From positions 248,001 through 312,000 of the forward strand of contig NZ_FNKN01000002.1 of the NCBI RefSeq assembly GCF_900102175.1: 64,000 bases of DNA, in the 5' to 3' direction. Position 1 is the first letter of the stretch. The number at the start of each line of letters is the position of its first letter. The DNA comes from Microbacterium sp. cf332 (GTDB taxonomy: Bacteria > Actinomycetota > Actinomycetes > Actinomycetales > Microbacteriaceae). The notes under the pieces were generated by a model. That model saw only the letters and a program-made list of their open reading frames with translations. It ran no database searches and was not told the DNA's origin. Shown one piece after another: positions 18,174-26,018 of this stretch. The translations under genes were made by a program, and so were the position numbers.

Positions 18174-18581
18174 ATGAGCCTCGTCATCCGTCTGATCGTC
18201 AATGCGTTCGCGATCTGGATCGTGACGTTGATTCCCTCGCTGCAGGTGTCGGTCGTCGCGTTCCCGCCGGGAGACGATCTGCAGCTCGTGCTCACCCTGC
18301 TGCTGATCGCCCTCATCTTCGGCGTCGTCAACGCGATCGTCGGCACCGTGCTGAAGGTCCTGGCGTTCCCCCTCTACATCCTCACGCTCGGGTTGATCTC
18401 GTTCGTCATCAACGGCTTCCTGCTGTGGCTCACCGGCTGGGTCACCTCGGGCTGGGATTGGGGACTGCGGATCGGCGACTTCTGGCTCGCGGTGCTCGCG
18501 GCCATCGTGATCGCGCTCATCAACTGGGTCGCGGGCATCCTCTTCCGGCCCCGCCGCGAGCGCGACCGCGACCGCCACTGA
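18174..18581 (+). CDS. Phage-holin-like four-helix membrane protein
   Basis: This 135-residue integral membrane protein has four predicted helices (about residues 5-24, 38-60, 64-90 and 100-123) and a strongly basic tail RPRRERDRDRH. The pattern, including LIFGVVNAIVGTVLK and LTLGLISFVINGFLLWLT, fits the 'phage holin family / mycobacterial holin superfamily IV' proteins common as single chromosomal genes in actinobacteria. There is no lysin or other phage gene near, so a lysis role is not supported. It is divergent from the aminotransferase gene across a 72-base gap. Confidence 0.85.
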   Translation: MSLVIRLIVNAFAIWIVTLIPSLQVSVVAFPPGDDLQLVLTLLLIALIFGVVNAIVGTVLKVLAFPLYILTLGLISFVINGFLLWLTGWVTSGWDWGLRIGDFWLAVLAAIVIALINWVAGILFRPRRERDRDRH

Positions 18582-18601
18582 CCTCACCTCGGCCGTCGGC
18601 C

Positions 18602-19933
18602 TCACCCCGGCCGTCGCACGCGGTAGGTCGTGACCTCGGCGGGCTCCGCCCCGAGGAACTCCTCGAGCCGCTCGTGGATGTCGTCGACGCGGGGATCGCC
18701 CGAGGCGTCGGCGAGCGCGGCGGTCTCGCCGTAAGCGTCGATCGCGTGGGCGCCGAGTGCGAGGTCGGTCACGCTCGGGGCGGGGTCGGCCACCCGCTCG
18801 ACGACGATGCTGCCGGGCGCGCCCGCGCGGTCGGGATGCCCGCCGGACTGCAGTGCGGGCACGGGATCGTCGGTGTGACGCACGGTGACCTCGAGCACCC
18901 GCTCACCGGGATCGGCCTGCACGGGCGAGCCGAACGTGACATTGCCGACGACGCGGAAGGGGCCGTCGAGCGCGAGGCGCGAGGTGACGGCCCCGCCCTG
19001 CGAGTACCCGACGGCGAGGACGGTGTCGCCCGGTCGAGCGCCGGCCGCCCGCAGCGCCGCGACGACCGCCTCGTACGACGCCGATGCACGGCCGGTGTAG
19101 AGACGGACGTTCGAGGCCATGTCGAACGGCTCGACGCCGCCGAAGCCGAGCGGGGAGCGGGTGCCCGCGACATAGACCGCGAAGCGGCTGCCACCCCCGG
19201 CACGCTCGTACCGCTCGACGCGCAGCTGATCCTCGGCGCGCGGCACACGCTCGGCCAGCGCGGCGATCGTGGTGGGCGACGGGGTGGTCGGGGATGCCGA
19301 CCGGACGATCTCGAGCGGCGCCGAGACCCCCGGTCCCCCGCCGGCGAGCCCCGCGAACCCCGACGCCCCCGCAGCCTGCGCCCGCCCCAGCCCGAGCGCC
19401 CCGACCGCGGCGAGCGTGAGACCCGTCGCCGCGACGGCGGCACCCCCGAGCAGGCCGAACGGCGCCCCGGCCCCGCCGATCTGTCGCTGGAGCTCGGCGG
19501 GACCCAGCAGTGTCCACGTGGCGAGCAGCAGATCGGCGCGGGCGGCCGCATCGGGCGAGCGTTCGCGCGCGTCGACGAGCCTGCCCCGGAGGAACCGGCC
19601 GACCCGGGGATCGCCTCCGGCCGCGGCACGGCGCGCCGCCTCGAGCTCGACGATCTCGTAGACGTCGGCGATGCCGGTCAGGGTGTCGGCGAGCGCCGAG
19701 GCCTCGTCACGGGCCTCCCGGAGCAGCCGAGCGAGCCCGCCGGCGACCGGCACCACGGGCCATGCGGTGGCCGGATGGTCCGCGAGCTCGTGGGTCATCT
19801 GCTCGAGGCCGAGCAGGAGCGCATCGCACGGCACGCTGAGTGCGCGCAGCTCGGCGGCCGCCGACCGCAGCCGGTCGGTGTCGACGGCGATCACCCCACC
19901 GTCGCGGATGTCGAGCGAGCCGTCCGCGCTCAC
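18602..19933 (-). CDS. Alpha/beta-hydrolase-like protein with N-terminal WXG-like helical domain
   Basis: This 443-residue protein has three parts. Residues 1-150 are helical (VIAVDTDRLRSAAAELRAL and DEASALADTLTGIADVYEIVELEAA style), resembling ESX/WXG-type hairpins. A glycine/alanine-rich hydrophobic segment lies at about residues 175-215. The C-terminal half is an alpha/beta hydrolase fold with the nucleophile elbow VGYSQGGAV and the cargo-like start RFAVYVAGTRSP. Together they suggest a secreted or envelope lipase/esterase. No Sec signal peptide is visible. The GTG at 19933 overlaps the stop of the upstream coiled-coil gene (GTGA), so the pair is co-translated. Confidence 0.75.
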   Translation of the reverse strand: MSADGSLDIRDGGVIAVDTDRLRSAAAELRALSVPCDALLLGLEQMTHELADHPATAWPVVPVAGGLARLLREARDEASALADTLTGIADVYEIVELEAARRAAAGGDPRVGRFLRGRLVDARERSPDAAARADLLLATWTLLGPAELQRQIGGAGAPFGLLGGAAVAATGLTLAAVGALGLGRAQAAGASGFAGLAGGGPGVSAPLEIVRSASPTTPSPTTIAALAERVPRAEDQLRVERYERAGGGSRFAVYVAGTRSPLGFGGVEPFDMASNVRLYTGRASASYEAVVAALRAAGARPGDTVLAVGYSQGGAVTSRLALDGPFRVVGNVTFGSPVQADPGERVLEVTVRHTDDPVPALQSGGHPDRAGAPGSIVVERVADPAPSVTDLALGAHAIDAYGETAALADASGDPRVDDIHERLEEFLGAEPAEVTTYRVRRPG

Positions 19934-20310
19934 CGCGCGCCCTGCCCCGCGACGCCGGCCTGGGCGACGGCCTCGGCGAGACGCCGCTCGAGGCCGCGCA
20001 GCTCGTCGTCGAGCAGCTCCATGCGCGCGGCCGCCTCGGCGAGCCGCTCGCGCCATGCGCCGAGGCTCCGGCGGTACTCGAGCGCCGCGCGAGCGCGCCA
20101 GGCGGTCTCGTGATCGAGCTCGGCGGCGCGGCGACGGACGGCGGAGAGCTCATCGCGCGCGACGACGAGACGACCGCGGAGGGAACCGATGAGCTCGAGC
20201 GTGCGCACGTCGGAGGCGTCGGGAGCGGTCGACCCGGCGAGGAGGGAGGCGACGATCACCTTGGCCACTCTGACGCCGGCGACGCGGATCGCACCCGGGA
20301 CGGCGCACAT
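19930..20310 (-). CDS. Small helical protein, partner of the downstream hydrolase
   Basis: This protein of about 126 residues is mostly alpha-helical: a hydrophobic start (VAKVIVASLLAG), then long amphipathic helices rich in Arg, Glu, Leu and Ala (TLELIGSLRGRLVVARDEL, and RMELLDDELRGLERRLAEAVA), likely a coiled coil. I recognise no named family. The start at 20310 is uncertain: the frame stays open further upstream, but there it is antisense to the phosphatase gene, and GTG codons a little downstream are alternatives. Coupling to the hydrolase suggests a WXG-like or chaperone-type partner. Confidence 0.6.
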   Translation of the reverse strand: MCAVPGAIRVAGVRVAKVIVASLLAGSTAPDASDVRTLELIGSLRGRLVVARDELSAVRRRAAELDHETAWRARAALEYRRSLGAWRERLAEAAARMELLDDELRGLERRLAEAVAQAGVAGQGAR

Positions 20311-20373
20311 CCGTGGAGCCCGCCTGCACCGAGCCATCTGTGCAGGATTCGCCGCATCCTCCACAATGGGACG

Positions 20374-20880
20374 GTGACCCGACGCGCCGAGCCCTTCCGC
20401 GTCATGTTCGTCTGCACGGGGAACATCTGCCGCTCGCCGATGGCCGATGTGGTCTTCCGATGGTTCGTCGACCAGGCGGGCCTGAGCGACCGCGTCGTCT
20501 CGGCGAGCTCGGGGACGGGCGACTGGCACGTCGGCGAGCCCGCCGACGGACGCACGCTCGAGGCGCTGGAGCGCCGCGGATACGACGGTGGCGGGCACCG
20601 CGCCCGCCGGTTCACGCTCGCGGACTTCGACCGCTCCGACCTGGTCGTGGCGCTGGACCGATCGCACGAGCGCGTGCTGTCGAACTGGGCGCGGACGACG
20701 GGCGACACCGACAAGCTCGGGCTGCTGCTCTCGTACGACCCGCTGGCGGGGGGCGACCTCGACGTGCCCGACCCGTACTACGGCGACGCCGGGATGTTCG
20801 ACGAGGTGCTCGCTATGATCGAGAGCGCGAGCCGGGCGCTCTTCCGGCAGCTCGAACCCGCGATCCGCACCACGTCCTGA
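20374..20880 (+). CDS. Low-molecular-weight protein-tyrosine phosphatase
   Basis: This 168-residue cytoplasmic phosphatase contains the P-loop C-x5-R-S (CTGNICRS; Cys14 nucleophile, Arg20) directly after the first strand VMFVCTG, and the general acid loop VPDPYY near residue 130. It is of usual length for the arsenate-reductase-like LMW-PTP family, which dephosphorylates tyrosine on proteins such as polysaccharide kinases. The GTG at 20374 is chosen since an ATG at 20404 would cut the first strand. It lies 26 bases before purB on the same strand and may share its transcript. Confidence 0.9.
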   Translation: MTRRAEPFRVMFVCTGNICRSPMADVVFRWFVDQAGLSDRVVSASSGTGDWHVGEPADGRTLEALERRGYDGGGHRARRFTLADFDRSDLVVALDRSHERVLSNWARTTGDTDKLGLLLSYDPLAGGDLDVPDPYYGDAGMFDEVLAMIESASRALFRQLEPAIRTTS

Positions 20881-20906
20881 GCGCCCGTTTCACCGAATGG
20901 AGCCTC

Positions 20907-22289
20907 GTGACCTCTCTGCCCCCGCAGCCCCTGAGCCCGCTCGACGGACGCTATGCCGCCGCCGTCGGATCGCTCGCCGACTACCTCTCCGAAGCCGGCC
21001 TGAACCGCGCCCGCGTCGAGGTGGAGGTCGAGTGGATCATCGCTCTCACCGACCGTTCCCTCTTCGGCAGCGCACCCCTGTCGGATGAGCAGAAGACGCA
21101 GCTGCGAAGCCTGTACCGCGACTTCGGTCAGGCCGAGATCGACTGGCTCGCCGCGAAAGAGGCGGTGACCCGGCACGACGTCAAGGCCGTCGAGTACCTG
21201 GTACGCGACCGCCTGTCGGCCCTGGGCCTCGACGCGATCGCCGAGCTGACCCACTTCGCATGCACGAGCGAGGACATCAACTCCGCCTCCTACGCCCTGA
21301 CCGTCAAGCGCGCCGTCGAGCAGGTCTGGCTGCCGAAGCTCCGCACCGTCATCGGGGCGTTGGGCGACCTCGCCCGCGAGCACCGCGACGCGCCGATGCT
21401 GTCGCGCACGCATGGGCAGCCCGCGACGCCGTCGACGATGGGCAAGGAGATCGCCGTGTTCGCATGGCGCCTCGAGCGGGTCGCGACGCAGATCGAGGGC
21501 GGCGAGTACCTCGCGAAGTTCTCGGGGGCCACCGGTACGTGGTCGGCGCACCTCGCAGCCGAGCCCGACGTCGACTGGCCCGAGCTGTCGCGCTCGTTCA
21601 TCGAGGGCCTGGGGGTCGACTTCAACGTGCTGACGACGCAGATCGAGTCGCACGACTGGCAGGTCGAGCTCTACGACCGCGTACGTCACGCCGGCGGCAT
21701 CCTGCACAACCTGGCGACCGACGTCTGGACGTACATCTCACTCGGCTTCTTCGCGCAGATCCCCGTGGCCGGCGCGACCGGGTCGTCGACGATGCCGCAC
21801 AAGATCAACCCCATCCGCTTCGAGAACGCCGAGGCGAACCTCGAGATCTCCGGCGGCCTGTTCTCGACGCTCGCGCAGACGCTCGTGACGAGCCGGATGC
21901 AGCGCGACCTGACCGACTCGACGACGCAGCGCAACATCGGCGTCGCCTTCGGGCACTCGCTGCTCGCGCTCGACAACCTGCAGCGCGGCCTCACCGAGAT
22001 CTCGCTGTCGCGCGACGTGCTCCTGAAGGACCTCGACGCGAACTGGGAGGTGCTCGCCGAGGCGATCCAGACGGTCGTCCGCGCCGAGATCGCCGCCGGT
22101 CGCTCGCAGATCACCGACCCCTACGCGCTGCTCAAGGACCTCACCCGCGGCCGCCGGGTCGGCGGACCCGAGCTCGCGGAGTTCGTGCGCGGCCTCGACA
22201 TCGGCGACGCCGCCAAGGAGCGCCTGCTCGCGCTGACGCCCGCGACCTACGCGGGGCTCGCCGACGACCTGGTGTCGCGCCTGGCCTGA
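20907..22289 (+). CDS. purB: Adenylosuccinate lyase PurB
   Basis: This 460-residue enzyme of the fumarase/aspartase superfamily cleaves SAICAR to AICAR and adenylosuccinate to AMP, both with release of fumarate. Family marks are LSPLDGRYAAAVGSLADYLSE (long PurB form), TSEDINSASYAL, MLSRTHGQPATPSTMGKE (catalytic His) and the signature GSSTMPHKINPIRFENAE near residue 292. The start is a GTG at 20907 with TGGAG upstream. A strong hairpin follows the stop. No other purine genes are adjacent, as is common in actinobacteria. Confidence 0.95.
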   Translation: MTSLPPQPLSPLDGRYAAAVGSLADYLSEAGLNRARVEVEVEWIIALTDRSLFGSAPLSDEQKTQLRSLYRDFGQAEIDWLAAKEAVTRHDVKAVEYLVRDRLSALGLDAIAELTHFACTSEDINSASYALTVKRAVEQVWLPKLRTVIGALGDLAREHRDAPMLSRTHGQPATPSTMGKEIAVFAWRLERVATQIEGGEYLAKFSGATGTWSAHLAAEPDVDWPELSRSFIEGLGVDFNVLTTQIESHDWQVELYDRVRHAGGILHNLATDVWTYISLGFFAQIPVAGATGSSTMPHKINPIRFENAEANLEISGGLFSTLAQTLVTSRMQRDLTDSTTQRNIGVAFGHSLLALDNLQRGLTEISLSRDVLLKDLDANWEVLAEAIQTVVRAEIAAGRSQITDPYALLKDLTRGRRVGGPELAEFVRGLDIGDAAKERLLALTPATYAGLADDLVSRLA

Positions 22290-22300
22290 CACCGCTGCAT

Positions 22301-22349
22301 CGAAGACGCACCGCCCCGCCGAGAACGCTCGGGGGGCGGTGCGTCTTCG
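22301..22349. terminator. Strong 17-bp hairpin between convergent purB and a membrane-protein gene
   Basis: CGAAGACGCACCGCCCC (22301-22317) pairs perfectly with GGGGCGGTGCGTCTTCG (22333-22349). The 15-base loop itself can fold (CCGAG/CTCGG). It begins 12 bases after the purB stop and lies before the stop of the opposite gene, so it probably ends transcripts from both sides. Its arms resemble the palindrome at 12521-12580. Confidence 0.7.
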
Positions 22350-22377
22350 CGTGGACGGTGCGCGCTCGACGGCGCCC

Positions 22378-22716
22378 TCAGCGCTGCGGCGATGAGGGCG
22401 ACGAGCCGGATGCCGGGTCGTCGGGCGTCTCGGACTCGTCGGGGTACAGCACGGGCCGGTCGACGGGCTTGCTCACCTGGGCGGGGTCGACCGCGAGCAT
22501 GAGCAGCGCGATGATGACGAGCGTCGCGATGAACGCGATGCCCGCCACGATGAGGGCGACGACGACGGCGCGCTCGACGGACTCGCGGGGGATCGACTGG
22601 AACGCGCCCATCGAGACGAGCGTGATGACGCCCGAGAAGACGGCCGCGACGAAGGCGAGGCCCAGCAGCTGGACCGGACGCATGATCTCGCGGCGGGTGG
22701 GGTGTTCGCCGCTCAC
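22378..22716 (-). CDS. Small two-helix membrane protein, unknown function
   Basis: This 112-residue protein has two clear membrane helices (about residues 17-37 and 52-75; LLGLAFVAAVFSGVITLVS and VVVALIVAGIAFIATLVIIALLML) and an acidic, Pro/Ser-rich C-terminal tail of about 35 residues (DESETPDDPASGSSPSS). I recognise no family. The GTG at 22716 overlaps the stop of the upstream DUF308-like gene by 4 bases, so the two membrane proteins are made together and may interact. Confidence 0.75.
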   Translation of the reverse strand: MSGEHPTRREIMRPVQLLGLAFVAAVFSGVITLVSMGAFQSIPRESVERAVVVALIVAGIAFIATLVIIALLMLAVDPAQVSKPVDRPVLYPDESETPDDPASGSSPSSPQR

Positions 22717-23363
22717 GATGCGACCTCCGGATCGGACGAGGGGACGGACGGGACGGATGCCGCGGGCACGGACTCCTCGCGGCGCGGCGAGAACCCGGCG
22801 ATGCCGAGGAACACGGCGACGATCGCCGTGTACCCGCCGAAGAGCCCCACGCCGATCGTGATGCCGGTGAGGGTGAACGCCCCGGCCTCGGCGATGACGT
22901 AGTCGAGCCGGTAGGTCGGGTTGACCAGCAGCAGGCCGACGACGAGCAGCAGGCCCACCGCCCCGATGAGCATCTCGTCTCGGGCGGCGGGGGCTCCGGA
23001 TCGACGACCGCGGATGCCGGCGATCAGCTCGATCGCCCCGGTGACGGCGGCCCACGAGATGACGACGGCGAAGAAACCGACCGTCGTGCGCAGGGGCGGG
23101 ATACCGCCGAGGATCGCGGCGACCAGCGTCACCACACCGAGCAGGATCGGGACGCCCCGCCGGCCGGCGGGGCTGGTGAGCCAGGCGCTCACGAAGAAGA
23201 CGATCGCCGTCGCGGTCGCGAAACCGCTGAACACCGACATCCCCACCGCAGCGGAGTGATCGGGCGAGAACGTGATCATGATCGCGGCGACCGCGGCGAA
23301 GAGGGCGCGCGCGAGCTGGACATGCCGCACCTCGAAGGTGCGGGCGGCGGATGCTGCAGACAC
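22713..23363 (-). CDS. DUF308/HdeD-like multi-helix membrane protein
   Basis: This 216-residue protein has about six hydrophobic helices (for example FAAVAAIMITFSP, IVFFVSAWL, GVVTLVAAILGG and LIGAVGLLLVVGLLL) arranged as repeated two-helix units with ELIAGIRGRRSG in the middle, the pattern of DUF308 (HdeD) proteins. These are of poorly known function, linked in enterobacteria to acid stress. The GTG at 23363 is the start. It heads a two-gene unit with the small membrane protein and faces a divergent oxidoreductase across a gap containing a 13-bp inverted repeat. Confidence 0.75.
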   Translation of the reverse strand: MSAASAARTFEVRHVQLARALFAAVAAIMITFSPDHSAAVGMSVFSGFATATAIVFFVSAWLTSPAGRRGVPILLGVVTLVAAILGGIPPLRTTVGFFAVVISWAAVTGAIELIAGIRGRRSGAPAARDEMLIGAVGLLLVVGLLLVNPTYRLDYVIAEAGAFTLTGITIGVGLFGGYTAIVAVFLGIAGFSPRREESVPAASVPSVPSSDPEVAS

Positions 23364-23386
23364 GGCGGTACTCTCGCGGATCAGAA

Positions 23387-23456
23387 CGGGATTCCCCCGA
23401 TTCTACGCGCCCGGCTCGAGCGACCGCCCGCTCGACGGGTTCCCGGGGGAATCCCG
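23387..23456. repeat. 13-bp inverted repeat in a divergent promoter region
   Basis: CGGGATTCCCCCG (23387-23399) is repeated as its exact complement CGGGGGAATCCCG (23444-23456), 44 bases apart, in the 120-base gap between divergent genes. The wide spacing fits two bound dimers or a looped operator better than a simple hairpin. Confidence 0.6.
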
Positions 23457-23483
23457 ACCCCGGCGACGACGTTGCGGGGTGTC

Positions 23484-24407
23484 ATGAAGGCACTGAGCTA
23501 CAACGCATTCGGCGGCAACGACCGCTTCGAGATCACCGAGCGGGAGATGCCGCACATCGGACCCGACACCCTCGTGGTGCGCGTCGTGGCCGCGGGTCTG
23601 AATCCCGTCGACTACAAGGTGCGCGAGGGCTACCTGCAGGGCCTGCTCGACGTGCACCTGCCGGCCGTCCCGGGGTGGGACGTCGCGGGCGTGGTCGAGA
23701 AGGTCGGCCTCGACACCCCCGAGTTCCAGGTCGGCGACCCCGTGCTCGCCTACGCCCGCGCCGACGTCGTCAGCGGCGGATCGGTCGCCGAGTACATGGC
23801 CGTGCCGGTCCGAACCGCGACGCGCAAGCCCGACGGCCTCGACTTCGTCGCCGCTGCCGCGATTCCGCTCACCGGGCTGACCGCGCTGCAGGCGATCGAG
23901 CGGTCGGACGTCGCGGACGGCGCGACCGTGCTGATCCACGGCGCTGCGGGCGGTGTCGGCTCGTTCGGGGTGCAGCTCGCGCGGCTGCGCGGTGCGCGGG
24001 TGATCGGCACCGCGTCGGAGTCCAACCACGACTACCTCCGGGAGCTCGGCGCCGAACCGGTCGTCTACGGCGATGGCCTCGCCGAGCGCGTGCGCGAGCT
24101 CGCCCCGGACGGGGTCGACGTCGTCCTCGACTTCGCCGGCGGCACCTCGCTCGACCCCACCGGCGACGTGCTCCGCGAGGGTGGGGTGGTCACCTCGATC
24201 GCCGATCCGCGGGCGGCATCGGAGTTCGGCGGCAACTACATCTGGGTGCGCCCGGACGCCGCGCAGCTCGGTGAGCTGGCTCGGCTCGCGGCCGACGGCT
24301 CGCTGCGGGTGGAGGTCGCCGAGACGTTTTCCCTCGACGACGCGGCCGCGGCGTACGCGCGCCTCGAGGAGGGCCACACCCGCGGCAAGATCGTCGTCAC
24401 GGTCTGA
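23484..24407 (+). CDS. Zinc-independent quinone oxidoreductase-type MDR alcohol dehydrogenase (NADPH)
   Basis: This 307-residue medium-chain reductase begins with the GroES-like domain (MKALSYNAFGGNDRFEITE, VAAGLNPVDYKVREGYL, PGWDVAGVVEKVG) and continues into a Rossmann domain with ATVLIHGAAGGVGSFGVQLARLRG for NADP(H). The catalytic-zinc Cys and the four-Cys lobe are absent, which places it with QOR/zeta-crystallin-type enzymes that reduce quinones or enones. The ATG at 23484 is the first in the family alignment. The inverted repeat in the upstream gap may be its regulator site. Confidence 0.9.
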   Translation: MKALSYNAFGGNDRFEITEREMPHIGPDTLVVRVVAAGLNPVDYKVREGYLQGLLDVHLPAVPGWDVAGVVEKVGLDTPEFQVGDPVLAYARADVVSGGSVAEYMAVPVRTATRKPDGLDFVAAAAIPLTGLTALQAIERSDVADGATVLIHGAAGGVGSFGVQLARLRGARVIGTASESNHDYLRELGAEPVVYGDGLAERVRELAPDGVDVVLDFAGGTSLDPTGDVLREGGVVTSIADPRAASEFGGNYIWVRPDAAQLGELARLAADGSLRVEVAETFSLDDAAAAYARLEEGHTRGKIVVTV

Positions 24408-24435
24408 AGGCGCATGACCCGTGAGGCCGCATAGC

Positions 24436-24475
24436 ACGACTGTCATGTCCTCCGAAAGGGGGACATGACAGTCGT
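24436..24475. repeat. 15-bp perfect hairpin after the oxidoreductase gene
   Basis: ACGACTGTCATGTCC and GGACATGACAGTCGT enclose a 10-base loop (TCCGAAAGGG). It is 28 bases past the stop codon. No T-run follows. It may end transcription or be part of the structured stretch that follows. Confidence 0.6.
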
Positions 24476-24500
24476 CGCCGGGCGTAATCTCGACCATGCT

Positions 24501-24653
24501 GCAGGACCACGACCTGCGGGGCTGGTTAGCCCGAACCCCGCCACTTGGTCTTTTGGGGATACCAAGCGCGCCCGCGTGCGGGCTCTCGCTACAGCATCGC
24601 GGCCCGGCCGGTGTTCACCCGGATCCGGTCGGGCCCGCATCCCCTTCCGATGT
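24501..24653 (+). other. Chain of short hairpins upstream of the GIY-YIG gene (possible structured leader or RNA)
   Basis: Consecutive inverted repeats fill this stretch: GCAGG/CCTGC (24501-24517), GGGCT/AGCCC (24519-24532, with an alternative GCGGGG/CCCCGC pairing at 24516-24541), CTTGGT/ACCAAG (24544-24566), GCCCGC/GCGGGC (24570-24583), a longer imperfect GCGGCCC-type stem to about 24638, and TCCGA/TCGGA near 24646. An open frame also runs through (ATG at 24496), but it encodes no recognisable domain before residue 60. The density of stems and the mutually exclusive pairing suggest a folded RNA leader; no known motif is recognised. Confidence 0.4.
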
Positions 24654-24678
24654 CGGAGGTCCGGGGCATGCTCGGGGT

Positions 24679-25137
24679 GTGACATCCGCGCCCGACGCCG
24701 CGAACGCGATGCCGTTCGCGTGCCGCGTGTGCGGCGGACGCAGCGGGACGGCGGACGCCGCCGGCCCGGGGCACTGGATCTGCACACGCTGCGGGTGGCG
24801 TCTGGGCGACGCGTTCGACTCCGACCTGCCCCGCCCGGTCGTCGCGGTCGTCTACTACCTGCGGTTCGGCGGCCGCGTGAAGATCGGCACGAGCGAACAG
24901 CCGCGCCGACGCCTCGCCGCGATCCGTCACGACGAAGTGCTCGCGTTCGAGCGCGGCGGGCGTGCGCTCGAACAGCAACGGCATCGGGAGTTCGCCGCGA
25001 TCCGCGAGGGCGGCGAGTGGTTCACCCTCGACGAGGCGCTGCGGGCGCACATCGATGCGCTGCGCGCAGCCGCGTCCGATCCGTGGCTCGCCTACGACCG
25101 CTGGCTCGGCGAGGCGTTCCGCAACGCATCGTCCTGA
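24679..25137 (+). CDS. Zinc-ribbon plus GIY-YIG (T5orf172-like) nuclease-fold protein
   Basis: This protein of about 152 residues opens with a CxxC...CxxC zinc ribbon (FACRVCGG, then WICTRCGW) and continues into a GIY-YIG-like domain (VAVVYYLRFGGRVKIGTSEQPRRRLAAI, then RHREFAAIREGGEWFTL). The tyrosines YY, the Arg in the RRRL helix and the Glu of EQQRHREF sit where the family has its catalytic residues. Such small proteins occur in phages and as lone genes and may nick DNA; the target is unknown. The start is uncertain: GTG at 24679, ATG at 24709 or ATG at 24496. Confidence 0.8.
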   Translation: MTSAPDAANAMPFACRVCGGRSGTADAAGPGHWICTRCGWRLGDAFDSDLPRPVVAVVYYLRFGGRVKIGTSEQPRRRLAAIRHDEVLAFERGGRALEQQRHREFAAIREGGEWFTLDEALRAHIDALRAAASDPWLAYDRWLGEAFRNASS

Positions 25138-25185
25138 AGCCCGCGGCGCGGAGCATCGTCTGGGAAACCGCAGCGCGGCGGGAGG

Positions 25186-25989
25186 TCAGGCGGTGAGGAA
25201 CTCGATCGCGGTCTGACGGAAGACGCGCGAGCCCGGGGCGTTGAAGTGGTGCCGGTCGGGGATCTCGACGAAGCGACCCTGCGGCGTCGCGGCGGCGAGA
25301 GCCTTCGAGCCCTCGATGATCGCGTCGCGCGATCCCGTCGCGAACAGGACGGGCTGGCCCGGCGCATGCTGCGGGTCGGGGTCGACCGTCCCGGATGCGC
25401 GCATGCCGCCGGCGATCGCGAGGAGCGCCCGCAGATCGTTGCCCGGCACGCGCTCGGTGAGCCGCACGTAGTTCTGCGTGACCGGATCGGTCACCTCGGT
25501 GCCGTGCTCGACGAGCGCGCGCACCTGATCGATGTCGAGCCGGGCGAGCGGGATGCCGTCCGGCACTCCGCCGAGCACGCCGCGCGTGATGCGCGACGAG
25601 AAGTCCTGCAGCACCTCCCAGCCCACGCGCGCGCCGAGCGAGTACCCGACATACATCGCCGTGTCGACGAGGTAGGTGTCGAGCACCGCCTCGACGTCGG
25701 AGGCGAGCTGGTGCAGGTCGTAGTCGGAGGGACGGTGCGGCTTGTCGCTCGCGCCGTGTCCGCGCTGGTCGAGCCCGAGCACGCGGAATCCGGCACGCTG
25801 CAGGTCGCGGACCCACCCGGTGGAGACCCAGTTGTCGCGCGTGTTCGAGGCGAAGCCGTGCACCACGATGACCGTGGGCAGGTCTTCCTCGCCCCACGAA
25901 TACGTCGCGATGCGGTGGCCGTCCTCGCCGACCAGGACGAAGACGGGATCGGGCAGCTCGGTCAGGCCGGAGGCGGCGGGGATGCTCAC
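25186..25989 (-). CDS. Alpha/beta-fold hydrolase
   Basis: This 267-residue cytoplasmic hydrolase has the oxyanion motif VVHGFASN, the DQRGHGASDKP loop, the nucleophile elbow VGYSLGAR (Ser at about residue 115), and a catalytic His in RHHFNAPGS near the C-terminus. It resembles esterases or epoxide-hydrolase-like enzymes of no fixed substrate. The GTG at 25989 is chosen because GGAGG lies 1-6 bases upstream on the minus strand; residues further upstream do not fit. It is followed on the right by an unrelated small DUF3140 gene in the same direction. Confidence 0.88.
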   Translation of the reverse strand: MSIPAASGLTELPDPVFVLVGEDGHRIATYSWGEEDLPTVIVVHGFASNTRDNWVSTGWVRDLQRAGFRVLGLDQRGHGASDKPHRPSDYDLHQLASDVEAVLDTYLVDTAMYVGYSLGARVGWEVLQDFSSRITRGVLGGVPDGIPLARLDIDQVRALVEHGTEVTDPVTQNYVRLTERVPGNDLRALLAIAGGMRASGTVDPDPQHAPGQPVLFATGSRDAIIEGSKALAAATPQGRFVEIPDRHHFNAPGSRVFRQTAIEFLTA

Positions 25990-26018
25990 GCCTCCATTCT
26001 CGCGTGCCACGGCGGCCG

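Noticed and set aside
18174..18581. Prophage remnant suggested by the holin-like protein
   Set aside because: Family members are ordinary chromosomal membrane proteins in actinobacteria and no lysin, integrase or structural phage gene is near.
24511..24590. A tRNA or tmRNA gene suggested by the GGGCTGGTTAGCCC stem
   Set aside because: No acceptor stem, anticodon arm and T-arm could be built at the right spacing, and no GTTCGAA-type T-loop is present.
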